Shown: in pieces, positions 21,522 to 32,600 of the stretch
Position numbering within the stretch: the first letter of the stretch is position 1
Layout: every line of letters begins with the position of its first letter
Assembly (NCBI GenBank): GCA_017506865.1
Contig: JAFCMP010000290.1
Coordinates: 930,001 to 994,000, forward strand
Direction: 5' to 3'
DNA: 64,000 nt
DNA from: Tribonema minus
Taxonomy: Eukaryota; Sar; Xanthophyceae; Tribonematales; Tribonemataceae
Position numbers and translations under genes: made by a program
Notes under the pieces: model-generated
The model's database searches: none
What the model saw: only the letters and a program-made list of their open reading frames with translations
Told to the model about the DNA's origin: nothing

Positions 21522-24500
21522 TGGAGCACGCCACACGACTACTGGCGGACGCCACAGACAGTGCACGTGAGGCGGCACGGGTGCGCCTCCACCATGGTGC
21601 CGGGGCGTTTGCTCATCAGGTTTCTCAGACTCTAGTGCAGCGCGGCTACAGGCTGCTGCACCTGCTAGCAGCAATGGCCTTTGGTAGGCAACCGGAGGGA
21701 ACCGGTATGCCGCCTGCGGCCCGGCTGGCAGCGTTGCTGTCTGGCGACTTTGCGGAGCTACTGAGAAAGACGCTGTCAGCAGCAGCGGCGCTGCGGGCCC
21801 CCAAACCAAACAACGCAGCTACGGCGTCGGCACAAACGAACTTCGATGCTGACTGGACGGAGGCTGACTCCAGGCAGCAAACAGCATGCGCTGCCCTCTC
21901 AGGCAAGCGACGGGGGGTAGGCCTGGCTGCCGCACGACTAGAGGCGCGTGAAGCATGCGCCCCAGCAGACGAGGTCACGGCACAGGTGCTGGCAGCAAAG
22001 CACCCTGAAACTGGCACCCGGCCCGGGGTAGTCGATACGCCAATGGAGCAAGTGCGCGGCCTGGTACGCGACGCGCGGCGGCACTGCTTGCACGGCGCAG
22101 GGGTGGCAACGACCGCCGGGCCCGCTGGCAGCGGCAGTCCCGTCCTCGAATCGGGTCAGGCGCATGATCGCAGCGATAGGCCTGAGGATGCTGCCAGCGC
22201 AGCCGGACGGCGCCTCGAGGTGGAGGCGACAGACATACTGTCGACCTTGTCCGCAGCAGGGGCGGGGAAGGCAGGAGGGCTGGACGGCCTACGCTATGAA
22301 CACCTCTTGATGGCCGCTGGGCCTGGTGCACCAGTGAAAGCAGCCACCCGCCCCGTGGGCAGTGCCTCGCCAGGACTAGCTGGTGATTCAGAATCGGATG
22401 TGATGGAACCGGCATTCGCCCATCACCTGGCCAAGGTGTTCACGACGCTGCTTGTTGAGCCCGAACTGCTGCCGGAGCAATCGCAACGGCTTCTCCGCGC
22501 CGCGGCCCTCTCAGGCATAGGACAGAAGCGGCGTCCGATCGCCTGCTCCAGTGTCTGGCGCAGACTCCTCGGGTCCACAGCGGCACGGAGTGTCAAGGGC
22601 AAAATATCGGGGCTGCTGGCCTCCATGTCGCAGTTTGGCGTAGGATACCGGTCTGGCGTCGAGCATCTGGCAGCGCGCGCGCGCGTGTGGCACGAACTGT
22701 ATGGCACCACAATCCAGCTGGACTGTGAGAACGCATTTAACAGTGTGGATCGCGCCGCCATTGTGCGGGGACTTATGCTCTTCTGTCCGGAGCTGCTCCC
22801 GCACTTTGAGTCCGTATACTGTGGTGACACTGCCCCAGAGATGCGAGTGGAGGTGAACGGTGAAGCTCGCATTATCTGCTCCCACCTAGGGTGCCAGCAA
22901 GGGGACCCTCTAGGGCCGCTGTACTTTGCAGTGGCAGCGGCCTTCCTACTCTTCTACCCTGATGGAGTGAATGCGACGCCAGGCAGTATGCCGGCCTACG
23001 GCCACAGCACAGCGGAACCGCCAGCCCCGCACTGCGCTTTCCTGGATGACCTCAACGTGCTGCAAGCTGCCTACTTCGACGATGCAGCGGCCGCTGGGGT
23101 GGCAGAGGTGATCCGTCGGCTTGCGGCAGGGGGCCTACGCGTTCGACCAGACAAGTCGCTGGCCATCGCCATGCGCGGCACAGTGTTTGATGAAGCGGCC
23201 AGAGCACGCCTGCGCGCCCTTGACATACCGTTTGTGGACGCCACCATGCCAGAATCCAGTCAGGGCTTTACGTCGGTCGGGGTACCGGTAGGGCACCCAG
23301 CCTATGTGCATGCTGCCATGAGCAAGCATCTTGTTGACGCAGGGACATGGCGATTGTCGTGGCAGCTAGCTGGAATGGCGCGGCATCACCTACAGGCAGC
23401 ACAGTTCATTCTGCGCAGGTCACTGACGAAGCGCATGGGCTTCTTAGCTCGGGTCGTTGACACGGCTTTAAGTGAGACATGGCTGCACGCATTTGACGGG
23501 TTCTGTGCATGGACGCTTGAACGCATGCTGCACCTGCACGGCTGCGCTACCGCGGCAGTCATGAAGTCACACCTGCTGGCCGCCTGCACTGCTGGTGACA
23601 ATGAGGTAGCCAGCAGTGGCAGCGTGCTGGTATTGCCGCGCTTGGGCCCGCCAGAACTCACGGACATCGCAGTGCCACTGCGGGCGTCACGGTTGCCGGA
23701 GCGACGAGGCGGTCTGGGCATGCCGCTTTTGGGGCTACTGGCACCAGCCGCATACACGGCCCAGGCATGCACAACACTGCGGCCTGCAATAATTCATGCC
23801 ACTGTGGCAGCAGGGGCCCTGAGGCTCGGCACTGACGAACACGGCGCAGTCACCTGGTTCGCGCAGCACTCATGCGCAATACGCGAGGACCAGGGACTGC
23901 CGCCAATCATCGAGGCCGTGCGACGCTCTACGCGAGCGCTGACAGCTGATGGCGGCGAAAAATCACGCACAGCTGTGGCCGAGCAGCTCCCAGCATCGTT
24001 GCTACGGTGGGCAGCAGATACGACAGCCGCAGCGTCGACGCTCCCCACTGCGGTGCAAGCGATCTACGCCGCAACTGCCGTCACGGAGACGGGGACCACT
24101 GAGCCAACCCCACACACCCACGGCATTGTGCCTGGCGCCGAGGCGGCCGCTGCGGCGGCGACCGTACCTGGCCCTCAAGCCGCTGCCGCGGCTGCCTCTT
24201 CCACGCCCGCTAAAACACAAACTAGCGCGGAAGAAAGCAGCTGCAGCGGCGGGCAGGAGGACGACGACGACGACTGGGAGGCCTATGCTGACGAGATCTG
24301 CAGGAAGGTAGTGCCCCGCCGCCGGCGCGGTCACTTCACGCACGGACTACAAGCCGGCCTTTCAAATGTTCTTCGACGTCAATACGAGGACTGCCTGGTG
24401 GAGGACCTAGAGGCTGCCTCGGCTGGTGCCGTGGGCAAGCCGACGCAGGCTACACTTATTGGTGACTCGCGTGACACCAGCCGCCGCCGCCAACAGGGTA

Positions 24501-25060
24501 GCGCGCGGGTCCTGGCGCAGCTGCGCAGCCAGCGTGCGTCCGGGGCAATGGCGTGGATGAGCGTGCCACCCGCTGCCAATGACCGCCCGGGTGCGGCGCC
24601 CATGTCCAGTATGGCAGCAGCCACGATGATTATGGTTGCGATCTTTATAGACGGGTGGGGCATACAGGGCGAGGTGTGCCCATGGCGGTGCAGTGACGTG
24701 AGCCCCACCTCCACGCATGCGATCAGCTGCCCCAGCCAGCACATACGGGGGCACAACGCGACACACACTGCCCAAAAGCGGTGCCTACAGCGCATCTTGA
24801 GACAGCACCATGTCTCTATTGTCCGCAATGAGGACGCTAGCGTCTTCAAGGTACCGGGGTATCGGGCGGACACAGTCATTGACCCAGGGTGTCTGCACTT
24901 TAGCAGTGCATACCAAAACAAGGGAATAGTGCTAGACACAAGTGTGCGCGCGCCCACAGCGAGCTCGTACCTGACAGGCAAAACAAATGCCTCGAACACG
25001 GACGGCTATGCTGCTGGGGGGGGGAGGACGCGAAGGTCAAGCACCACACCGGCACCTTGA
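21275..25060 (+). CDS. Retrotransposon ORF, middle part: reverse transcriptase and restriction-like endonuclease
   Basis: 1,261 codons, in the -1 frame relative to the upstream ORF. The natural polyprotein probably enters this frame at the C run, so the ATG at 21275 need not be a start. Reverse transcriptase motifs in order: AGGLDGLRYEHLL (about residue 330-350), LDCENAFNSVDR (motif A, about 482-493), GCQQGDPLGP (motif B, about 540), FLDDLNVL (catalytic motif C, FLDD in place of FADD, about 589). The C terminus carries CPWRC..T.H..C, then RGHN and GYRADTVID...GIVLDTSV, which correspond to the CCHC finger and RLE core (R-x-D ... D-x-x-V) of R2/NeSL-type enzymes. The frame ends prematurely just after the G run at 25016. 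Confidence 0.92.
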   Translation: MGWADMDLDPPDNAASPPPPTTTTSGRPSKPQARASLAWDLSTPSVVHALDQTNEADLLLLRFTTTANPFRTQLQCTQWARLVEHATRLLADATDSAREAARVRLHHGAGAFAHQVSQTLVQRGYRLLHLLAAMAFGRQPEGTGMPPAARLAALLSGDFAELLRKTLSAAAALRAPKPNNAATASAQTNFDADWTEADSRQQTACAALSGKRRGVGLAAARLEAREACAPADEVTAQVLAAKHPETGTRPGVVDTPMEQVRGLVRDARRHCLHGAGVATTAGPAGSGSPVLESGQAHDRSDRPEDAASAAGRRLEVEATDILSTLSAAGAGKAGGLDGLRYEHLLMAAGPGAPVKAATRPVGSASPGLAGDSESDVMEPAFAHHLAKVFTTLLVEPELLPEQSQRLLRAAALSGIGQKRRPIACSSVWRRLLGSTAARSVKGKISGLLASMSQFGVGYRSGVEHLAARARVWHELYGTTIQLDCENAFNSVDRAAIVRGLMLFCPELLPHFESVYCGDTAPEMRVEVNGEARIICSHLGCQQGDPLGPLYFAVAAAFLLFYPDGVNATPGSMPAYGHSTAEPPAPHCAFLDDLNVLQAAYFDDAAAAGVAEVIRRLAAGGLRVRPDKSLAIAMRGTVFDEAARARLRALDIPFVDATMPESSQGFTSVGVPVGHPAYVHAAMSKHLVDAGTWRLSWQLAGMARHHLQAAQFILRRSLTKRMGFLARVVDTALSETWLHAFDGFCAWTLERMLHLHGCATAAVMKSHLLAACTAGDNEVASSGSVLVLPRLGPPELTDIAVPLRASRLPERRGGLGMPLLGLLAPAAYTAQACTTLRPAIIHATVAAGALRLGTDEHGAVTWFAQHSCAIREDQGLPPIIEAVRRSTRALTADGGEKSRTAVAEQLPASLLRWAADTTAAASTLPTAVQAIYAATAVTETGTTEPTPHTHGIVPGAEAAAAAATVPGPQAAAAAASSTPAKTQTSAEESSCSGGQEDDDDDWEAYADEICRKVVPRRRRGHFTHGLQAGLSNVLRRQYEDCLVEDLEAASAGAVGKPTQATLIGDSRDTSRRRQQGSARVLAQLRSQRASGAMAWMSVPPAANDRPGAAPMSSMAAATMIMVAIFIDGWGIQGEVCPWRCSDVSPTSTHAISCPSQHIRGHNATHTAQKRCLQRILRQHHVSIVRNEDASVFKVPGYRADTVIDPGCLHFSSAYQNKGIVLDTSVRAPTASSYLTGKTNASNTDGYAAGGGRTRRSSTTPAP

Positions 25061-25350
25061 CGTCATCTTGGGCTTTTGTGCCATTCGTGCAGGAGTCGTA
25101 CGGACGGCTGGGCAAGCAGACAAGCCTTTTTGTTAAGGAGTTGGCAATGCACTCAGCACTGTGCTCAGGGGGGGGGAAGGCAGATGTGTTACGCAAGGCC
25201 GGGTTAGCTAAGCGTCAGATCCACATTGAGCTGAGCATATCGCTGGCGTGGGAGTTGGCGGAGCGCGTCATGGCATACACACGTGGAGCGCGAATGCTGG
25301 GCTGTGTTGCGGCGCCGGTATCCAAACTCCTAGGGCACAGCGCAGACTAG
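25028..25350 (+). CDS. Retrotransposon ORF, 3' part: end of the restriction-like endonuclease (third frame)
   Basis: After a -1 shift at the G run, the next frame continues the endonuclease: FVPFVQESYGRLG matches the family pattern of a hydrophobic stretch, a conserved Glu and an aromatic-Gly pair. It is followed by a helical tail ending at a TAG at 25348. The 9563-9760 copy shows homologous codons and the same stop, which supports this as the genuine C terminus. Confidence 0.85.
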
Positions 25351-25428
25351 GCTGCTGCGTTGACGCAAGCTTTTCGATTGCATAGGCAACCCGGCCTCCC
25401 TTGGGCCTTTATAAATACAAGTCCATAC

Positions 25429-25442
25429 GTGCATCTCCCCCC
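25429..25442 (+). repeat. Target-site duplication, right copy (full-length element)
   Basis: gtgcatctcccccc, near-identical to 18167-18178; it starts immediately after the retrotransposon 3' end as defined by comparison with the truncated copy. Confidence 0.7.
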
Positions 25443-26636
25443 ACAACTAACTTCTGCCATGGCAGGCATCAACCCCCACAGATGCACTATATCGATGCAG
25501 TGGCAGGCCTACACTAGCTGCTCCTCATGCCCACATGTGCCCACAGCTCAGGTCAATTACTACTGCGCAAATGGTAAATTCACCTTTGCCACAAGTATGG
25601 TGCAGGGTACGTAGTGAATGCATGAACTGCTCGACTGCATTTATGGTCTACAGTAGCTGTAACCCAGGTTCACTGAGAAGCAGCCTCCCCAGGTCCCTTA
25701 CAATATCAACAAATAGTAAGTGTCAACAGGTATGCTCTGCGTTGAGCTTTGCTGCCCTTCAGCTATACGTCCACGCAACCCTGAGAACCAACTCTCCAGT
25801 TCATGCGGTCTCTTGAGGAAGCTGGTGAAGCGTGTGCCATGAGACGCTTCGCCCATGTGTGCTGACATGAATTGCTCATGATGAGGCAGTCCATTTATCG
25901 ATCGTTGTCGCATTGTTACTGGTGTCACCACCGCGTTGCACCAAAGCAGTATGTGGACAGGGGCTGTGCCCGTCGCCTGCAGCTGTTGCTGCTGCATTCG
26001 CACTCGCAGTGCTACCACTCTTGTGTTCACTGCAGCTAGCTCTGGCACTATAGGCATCTGCCACTTCACATTCTGGTCTTGCTGCATTGCATGGAGCACT
26101 CTGACGTACAGAATGGTTGATTGGCAAGACAGCAGGGGCTTTGACGGCGTATCAAACATGAACAAAATGGCAAGGCGGTAAGGCTTTGACAGCGTATCAA
26201 ACATGAACATGCTGTAAAATTGGAATCCGAAGTGAAGGCAGCGTGTGTGGGCATACTCAAGCCTGGCGCAAAGCAGCATTCCTGAACCAAAAACACTTGA
26301 CAACTGTCAATTTGGTCCACAAGTTTTGATATTGCCTTGAGGGCCAGAAGCAGCACCTCACACATGTGCGGCCATCAACAATCACGTCTGGCAGGCAGTA
26401 AACCATGTCTGGCAGATAGCAGTACAATCGAGGGGCGGGGGGCTGTGAATCAACACTTCAACTGAGTAAAAGCTTCAGCGTTTAGCACAGGTGCGTCAGG
26501 CTCCCGTTGTAAGGTTCGGCTCGCACTAAGCCAGTGCAGACTTGCAGATGGTCCATTGCCCTTGCACCTGAGATGCATCGGCAGGCGCTGGCGGTCCAAG
26601 AGAAGTTCACTGTCCACGGGAGTACACCGTCTCAGT
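25443..26636. other. Intergenic between retrotransposon and M32 gene 3' end
   Basis: No gene recognised. An imperfect 45-bp-offset direct repeat occurs near 26131-26208 (TTTGACGGCGTATCAAACATG and its one-base variant). The 3' UTR of the M32 gene should lie in the last few hundred bases, on the minus strand. Confidence 0.5.
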
Positions 26637-29600
26637 TCACAGCTGCAGCTTGTATAGTTCGCTGTACTTGCGCGTGAGGTGCCTGACCAAGGCCATGGGG
26701 TCCAATCGCTCCCCTGTAACGACTTCCAGGAGCTTGTCTGGGGAGTCGTACAGGCTTCCGATGGAGTGGATGTTCTGCATGATCACAGGGAGCAACGAGA
26801 AAGACTTTGAGTCACTGCGTAAAGGCTGCCACTGGGGTGTATGTTCTGCGATAGGAACAGAAAGCACCGCAATAATGAAGTTAAAACCTGGCAGTGATCA
26901 CAAGAAGCGTACAATTGTGACAATCAATACCTGTGGCATAGAAACACAAAGCGTACGCAAATGACTGTAAAACCACAGACATGGCAGGCGGAATATGTAT
27001 GCACTTGACGTAAGCATGCATTCAGTGTGTCAGAACATGCAGCTTTGATACACTCCCTCTAAGACAGTGTTGCCGGGTAAGGCCTTACTCGCTGCATGCC
27101 AATTTCTGCGCTGCTGCTGACCTGGTTGAGCCATTCCTTGAGCGGCTTGAAGTCACCACTGGCAATCTTGTCCTCCAAGTCTGGGATGGCCCTCTTGGCC
27201 GCTTCGTAGAACTGGCACGCCATGATAGCTCCAAGAGTGTAACTGAACAAACAACATTGTACGAAGGCAACACGCTTGAGTTGGTCAGAATTTCCATGAA
27301 TTTGTGAATCAAGTGCGTACAAAATATGTGACCGCCTGCTAAAGTAGCCTGAGGCACCTACAGCACGTTACATGAGGTTGTTTTTTCACTTTCAAATACA
27401 CTACGTTCATACTTGACGTATGCGCAAGCCAGTATGTGGGGATGTTTGTGGACTTGTGCACAAGAGCGTGAGCCCGATAAACTCAGCATTGAAGTAAACT
27501 GTGCCCACACAATCGCTGCATGACACCCAGTTATCATCAAGTACCAATGAGCAACATGCTTTACCTGGGGAAGTACCCAAACGCGCCCGCTGCGTGGTGC
27601 ACATCCTGTAAGCACCCCTGCGCATCACTTGGCACCTCAACATCCAGCGTATCCTTCATGGCCTTGTTCCACCAGGCCGGCACATCTGCCACCTGCATTC
27701 CATTTGCAAAGCGACAGAGCACATATGGGGTTTGTACTGAGCTGAGTACTTACAGAGTCAGAGTCGAGCAGCGGAGGGAGTCATCAAAAGGCCATCTTGC
27801 CACGAGGCCAATGCCAAAAAAAGACAATGGATGTCTGGCTGCAGACACTCAAAGGGTGGTTTGATGTTGCAATGCAGCGACATGATGCTGAGATGCAGCG
27901 GCATATGATGTCACGCCGCGGCGTCACGCAACGACAAATTGATGTAATACCACAGCATAATGATGTGCTGCGGCCATGCACCTGCGCATATACAGGCTGA
28001 GTGACAAAGGCAGATGGCGACAAGTGCGACCGCCAGCGCCATTGCGCAAGCAATCACAATTTTTAGACAGCACCCCCCTACATTGCGCACGTACTGTACT
28101 TGTTAGCAAGAAAATCACCTTCTGTGTGGGTGGTATGTAAGTAACTTCATTTGTCGATGTCAGCACTATGCAGGCTCACACATGCAATGCCACCATGAAG
28201 TGCATCACAATGTTCGTCAGGGTCACGAGCGCTTTAAAGTTATATTTTCTTGGTGGCGCTGCTTCATGCGAGTGAGACATCAGCCAACGTATACAGCGGT
28301 GTGCATTGGTACGGACAAATTCATGATTCATACCTTGAGGTCACCGCTGAAGAGGGCCTGCTCCAGTTCAAACCTGCATGTAGGCGCACGAGTGGGAGTA
28401 CGCAGCACAACTATAAGAATTGGCACTTGAGATGAGCCCCATGCAATTGCCAAGCTGGCAGTATGGTAGTACAGTGGCACAACCAAGCTGCATCACTGCA
28501 GCACCAACACGTACTGCTATAGTTCATCATGATTACAGAATTGACACTGCAGCATATAACCTTCCCAAATGCCTGTGCAGCGGCACAGTTTACGCCTAAG
28601 AACAGTGGAGCCAGACGCCCTCGCTGAAGAATATGATAGGCGGTCACAGCGCCGCCACAATTGCTGCTGCCTGCTGCACACCAAAACGAGAACTTAAAAA
28701 ATACAGGCACACTTCAAAAAACGGCAGTTCCACAGTCTGTGGCCAACCATCTGAACACTGTCGGCCTGGGTGTGCAACGACCAGACCAGAAGCTATTCAT
28801 GGTGTGTGACATGTTACGACATACGCGACATAACACAACATGAAGTGCAGCACCCTTGCATAGACATGGTCATGTAGGACGACATGAAGTCAGTGAGCGG
28901 TGCGCAACATCGTCGCCTGAGACAACATGAGCCTAGCAAATGGTACGCGACACCATCGCGACATAACATCTGACCGTCGCGCCATGTCGTAGCGTTTATG
29001 TCGTGAAAGCTGTGAACTGTCGTCGAACGGCACGACGTGAGTACGCACATTACCTGAGAATAATGTGCATGGGGTAGGTGACCTCGTCCGCATTCACGCG
29101 GATCAGGCCGGGCGAAACCTGCACAAGCGAAGCGGAAGTGGGCATAGCCCAAGAAAAAGTGCTGTGATTTACGCAGTCTGTGGCAAGACTCTTAAGAAAA
29201 TGTGTTTGTGAATGACAAGATGTTGACGACAAGAATAAATTCGTGCCACAGGTTATCGCAGTGGCAGGTCACACAAATTTGGCTCAGCAAACACACACGT
29301 GCAGCAGGGAGGCGATTGGGCGCAATCCTGCCCATCTCTGCTGCACAATCAAGATGAAAAGATTTACACCAGCGTGGCAGTACTATCTGGCAGCACTGAC
29401 ACTGAATTAATGGGTCACTCACTCTTTGGCACTTGCTCAACGCTGGCCTGCTCATGCCTGTTCACATATAAAGCGTTTATCATGCAATGGCACTCATGAG
29501 CACCTGAACAGTTGAGTAGTGTGGAAAGTAATCACAGCAAAGCGCATTACAATAATGTTTGAGGACGAACCAACCAATTCAATTCAATTGCTCTCAGGCA

Positions 29601-32600
29601 TTGCTGTGTTACCTGAAATAGTACCCACAGCACGTGACAAAGTTGCGCATTGAAAAATAAGCAAAGACGCGAAGCGCAGCGGGTTTACCTTGTTGACAGC
29701 CCTGTAAAAGTCCTCACTGGTGCACTCCGCAGTGTGGGGGAAGTGCTCATGGAAGAGTGGCGTGGCAAACTTCCAAAAGGGACGGCCCAGGAACACCTGT
29801 TACAGTGACCAACGCAAGCAAAATAAAGCAACAACGTGCTGATGATACAGGTGCTTATTTTGATGGTAGACATCAAACGCAACAAGCATAGAACATGTGT
29901 ACGTCGTAGTAATTCACATTGCCACAAAGTATGATGAGGCGGCCGCCACACAAAAAGCGCGCACACTTGCACTATGGCTATAATGTTATACATGGAGGCC
30001 CACGGGGAGGCCCCAGCAAAACCCTACATCAGCACTGCCAATGACAAGTGTTGAGGCTTGAACATGACTCCAGCCCATTGCTGCATTGAATGTGTTCTTT
30101 GCAATGTTTTTGGTTGTTAGCCTGGTTCTGAGAGCAACCTACATGCATGCCGCATCATATGTGCATGCCTACAGATGTGTGAATGTTGCGCAGTAAAATT
30201 CAGCAACAACGCTGACAATACTTGAAAGCGAAACATTAGCGTGTTGCAATGACATCACCGCTGTTTTGAGGCCATTTGAGAGCTGAAACAAATGCCTGCT
30301 CTGATGAGCATCGTAGCGTCTGACTTCAGGCACAAAACACACTTTAAGAGCACCTGTGGTGCCATGCCAAGTGTTGTGCCCTTGACAGACTACTTGAGCA
30401 TCTGTTGAAGGCAGCAGCAACCCAGCGGAGGCGCAGAGAACAACATGTTTGCCCTTGCGTGCGGGCATGCCTACCAGGCATCATGGACTGCAGTGGCGGC
30501 GGCGTGCAGACGCTCAGCTTGAGCTGACGCACGACATGCTGCTTAGAGCAGGACTGGCAGCAAACGTGGCGTATACAGCCCAGGCTGCATACCTGCCAGG
30601 CATCACATCCGGCCCCCTGGGCAACAAGCTCTGCGTCACGATGCTGCAGATATCGATCGCTACGTACCAATGTGCACCGCTGCGTGCATTTGGGAATGAC
30701 TTCCAGAGGTGATCGTTAGGCATGCTCGTTCAAGCTCAGCTCATACTGCCATTGCATATTGATAACCGGGCCAAACGGAGCCGACATTTGCGAGCCACCC
30801 ACACAGCCGATGACCTCACCACAGCATCACAGTCGCTCCTGCCCCAGCAACAGCCGGTGATGGAAAAGTGCCTAATCGATAGCCAAATTGGCAGTCAGAC
30901 TACGACTGCAATGGCCAGCGAGCACTGGTACGCCCACATGCAGCTGTCGCGGTGGACCAGCGTGGCTGCACGCATGCCACTGGATTGGACTGCAATGCCA
31001 CTCCATGGATGCGCGTTGTGCTGTGTGCCCTGCCAGTCTCCACGGGGCTACCGGTGCATATCAACGGATACTTCATGTTTGACGAGCGACAGGCACGATA
31101 TTGGACCAGTGACAACACACCTGGCGACGGCGTCGTTCGCACCAAGTGACCAATGAGCTCGTAGAAGAGGTCACTACCGCCTGCTACGTGCCGCCCGCTA
31201 CCGGCGGTGGCCGCTTCAAGAGGGTTAGTATAAGGTTTGGGGACGAGTAGAACACTGTACTCATTGGCAAGTTGCTGCGCATAGCAGCCCTAACCCTAGC
31301 CCAAACCCTAAACCCACACCTCAGTGAAGAGGTCGCTGCACGTAGCTGGCGGCAGCCACTTCTTCGATAAGCGCAGTTTTCCGCTAGATGCGAATGGCGT
31401 GATTGCCAAACGTGTCGTCACTGGTCCATATGCACCGTCTGTCGCTTGTCAGACATACAGTAGCCGTTGATGTGCACCGGCAGCCCCCTGAAGACCAGCA
31501 GAGACGTGCCGCAAAACGCGCACTTGGACCGGCATTGCGCTTGCTGCTTGATCCAGTGGCATGCGTACAGCCACGCTGGTCCACGGCGCTAGCCGCATGC
31601 GGGCGTAACGCTTACTGCTGGCCATTGCAGTCGTAGTCTCACTTCTATAGATTAGCCGTTTTCCCATTTGACGGCAGTTTTCTGTGGTCAGATTTGGGTT
31701 CACTCAACTCGCGATAGCAGCTAGAATGCAGCAGCAGGGTAACAAAAGTCTGAGGCGAGCCTAATACACCACCGGTGCCACAAGTAAGACTAGCTCAGCA
31801 ATTTTCATACCAAGTACCCGACCTGTTTCAAATGCTTGGTTTTGAATCAGAGCCTTGGGGGAGCTGTAGCGACAGCTTGCAAGGTAGTAGATTGCGGCAT
31901 GGCGGATTTGCTGTGCAGTGGTACTGCATTGACAGTTGTGTAGCTTGGAGAGGGCTGCAGCATGGGGGCTGTAGCTGTGGGGCAACTAGAGGTTGGGGCT
32001 TTTTGGAACTTGATCACCCTTGGATCTCTACCTGCTGCTTGCTACCACCACGCTTGAGGTAAGCACCAGTCTGTTAAGTTGTGACAACCAGGTCACGGAG
32101 ACGAACTGGCTCATGGCAGAAGCTGCAGTCACCGGCAACACCTCCCTCGCCGGCCTCCTGCTTAGTGGCTACAATCACGCTTTTGGCCCGCTGGACTGGC
32201 ATGCTTCCGCCAGCGAAGCGAAGCGGCGCACGGCCAGGTGAACGTCATGGAGTGGGCCATGGCGAGTACGGGCTTTGTCAAGAGAAAGCATTGGAGCAAG
32301 CGGGCGGCTTGCAAAGCCGCCGGTGCAGGGCAGCTGCGGTTCCTGCCAGTGGGCGCACCACAGCAGGTACTCATTCGGCGAGACGGATCGCGTCATGGCC
32401 GCAGCAATCGAGGAGGGCCATGTAGCAGTCACGGACTGGCTGCTCTCTCAACGCTTATTTGTCGAGCGCCTTGCATGCACAGCTTCTGTTGGCTAGGACG
32501 ACCTGACCACGCTGCAGCGCCTGCGCAGCCCTGAGATGCGCTTTGCCGAGTGGACCGTAGCGACGTCTGTCGCAGCAGTGAGGAGCGGCAACGTTGACAT

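Larger units (their letters stand above)
18179..25428 (+). mobile_element. Non-LTR retrotransposon with OTU protease-like, RT and restriction-like endonuclease domains
   Basis: A 7.25-kb element bounded by 12-14-bp target-site duplications. Order: N-terminal Cys/His zinc-finger-like motifs, OTU cysteine-protease-like domain, further Cys/His cluster, reverse transcriptase, then CCHC-type finger plus restriction-like endonuclease (RLE) at the C terminus. The last places it among RLE-bearing non-LTR elements (R2/NeSL/CRE/Dualen-like grade). I see no apurinic-endonuclease domain. The coding region is high-GC, unlike the flanks. Two -1 frame changes occur at homopolymers (7 C at 21257-21263; 9 G at 25016-25024). 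The frame is open at the very 5' border, with Cys-x2-Cys straddling the first ATG, so the copy may lack its true 5' end. The 3' UTR is about 78 bp with no poly(A). A truncated relative sits at 9563-9760. Confidence 0.93.
30850..31680. repeat. Inverted repeat of sacsin-like gene fragment inside M32 intron 7
   Basis: Arms at about 30850-31201 (+) and 31332-31680 (-) are diverged reverse complements around a ~130-bp spacer. Shared blocks include GAGACTACGACTGCAATGGC-like sequence, GGACCAGCGTGGCTG and CGCATGCCACTGGAT. The spacer contains a CCCTAA-like tract (31287-31313). Both arms read toward the centre as the same decayed protein. Confidence 0.85.

Noticed and set aside
23386..24999. Minus-strand ORFs inside the retrotransposon
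   Set aside because: Shadows of the GC-rich reverse transcriptase/endonuclease frame; no motifs of their own.
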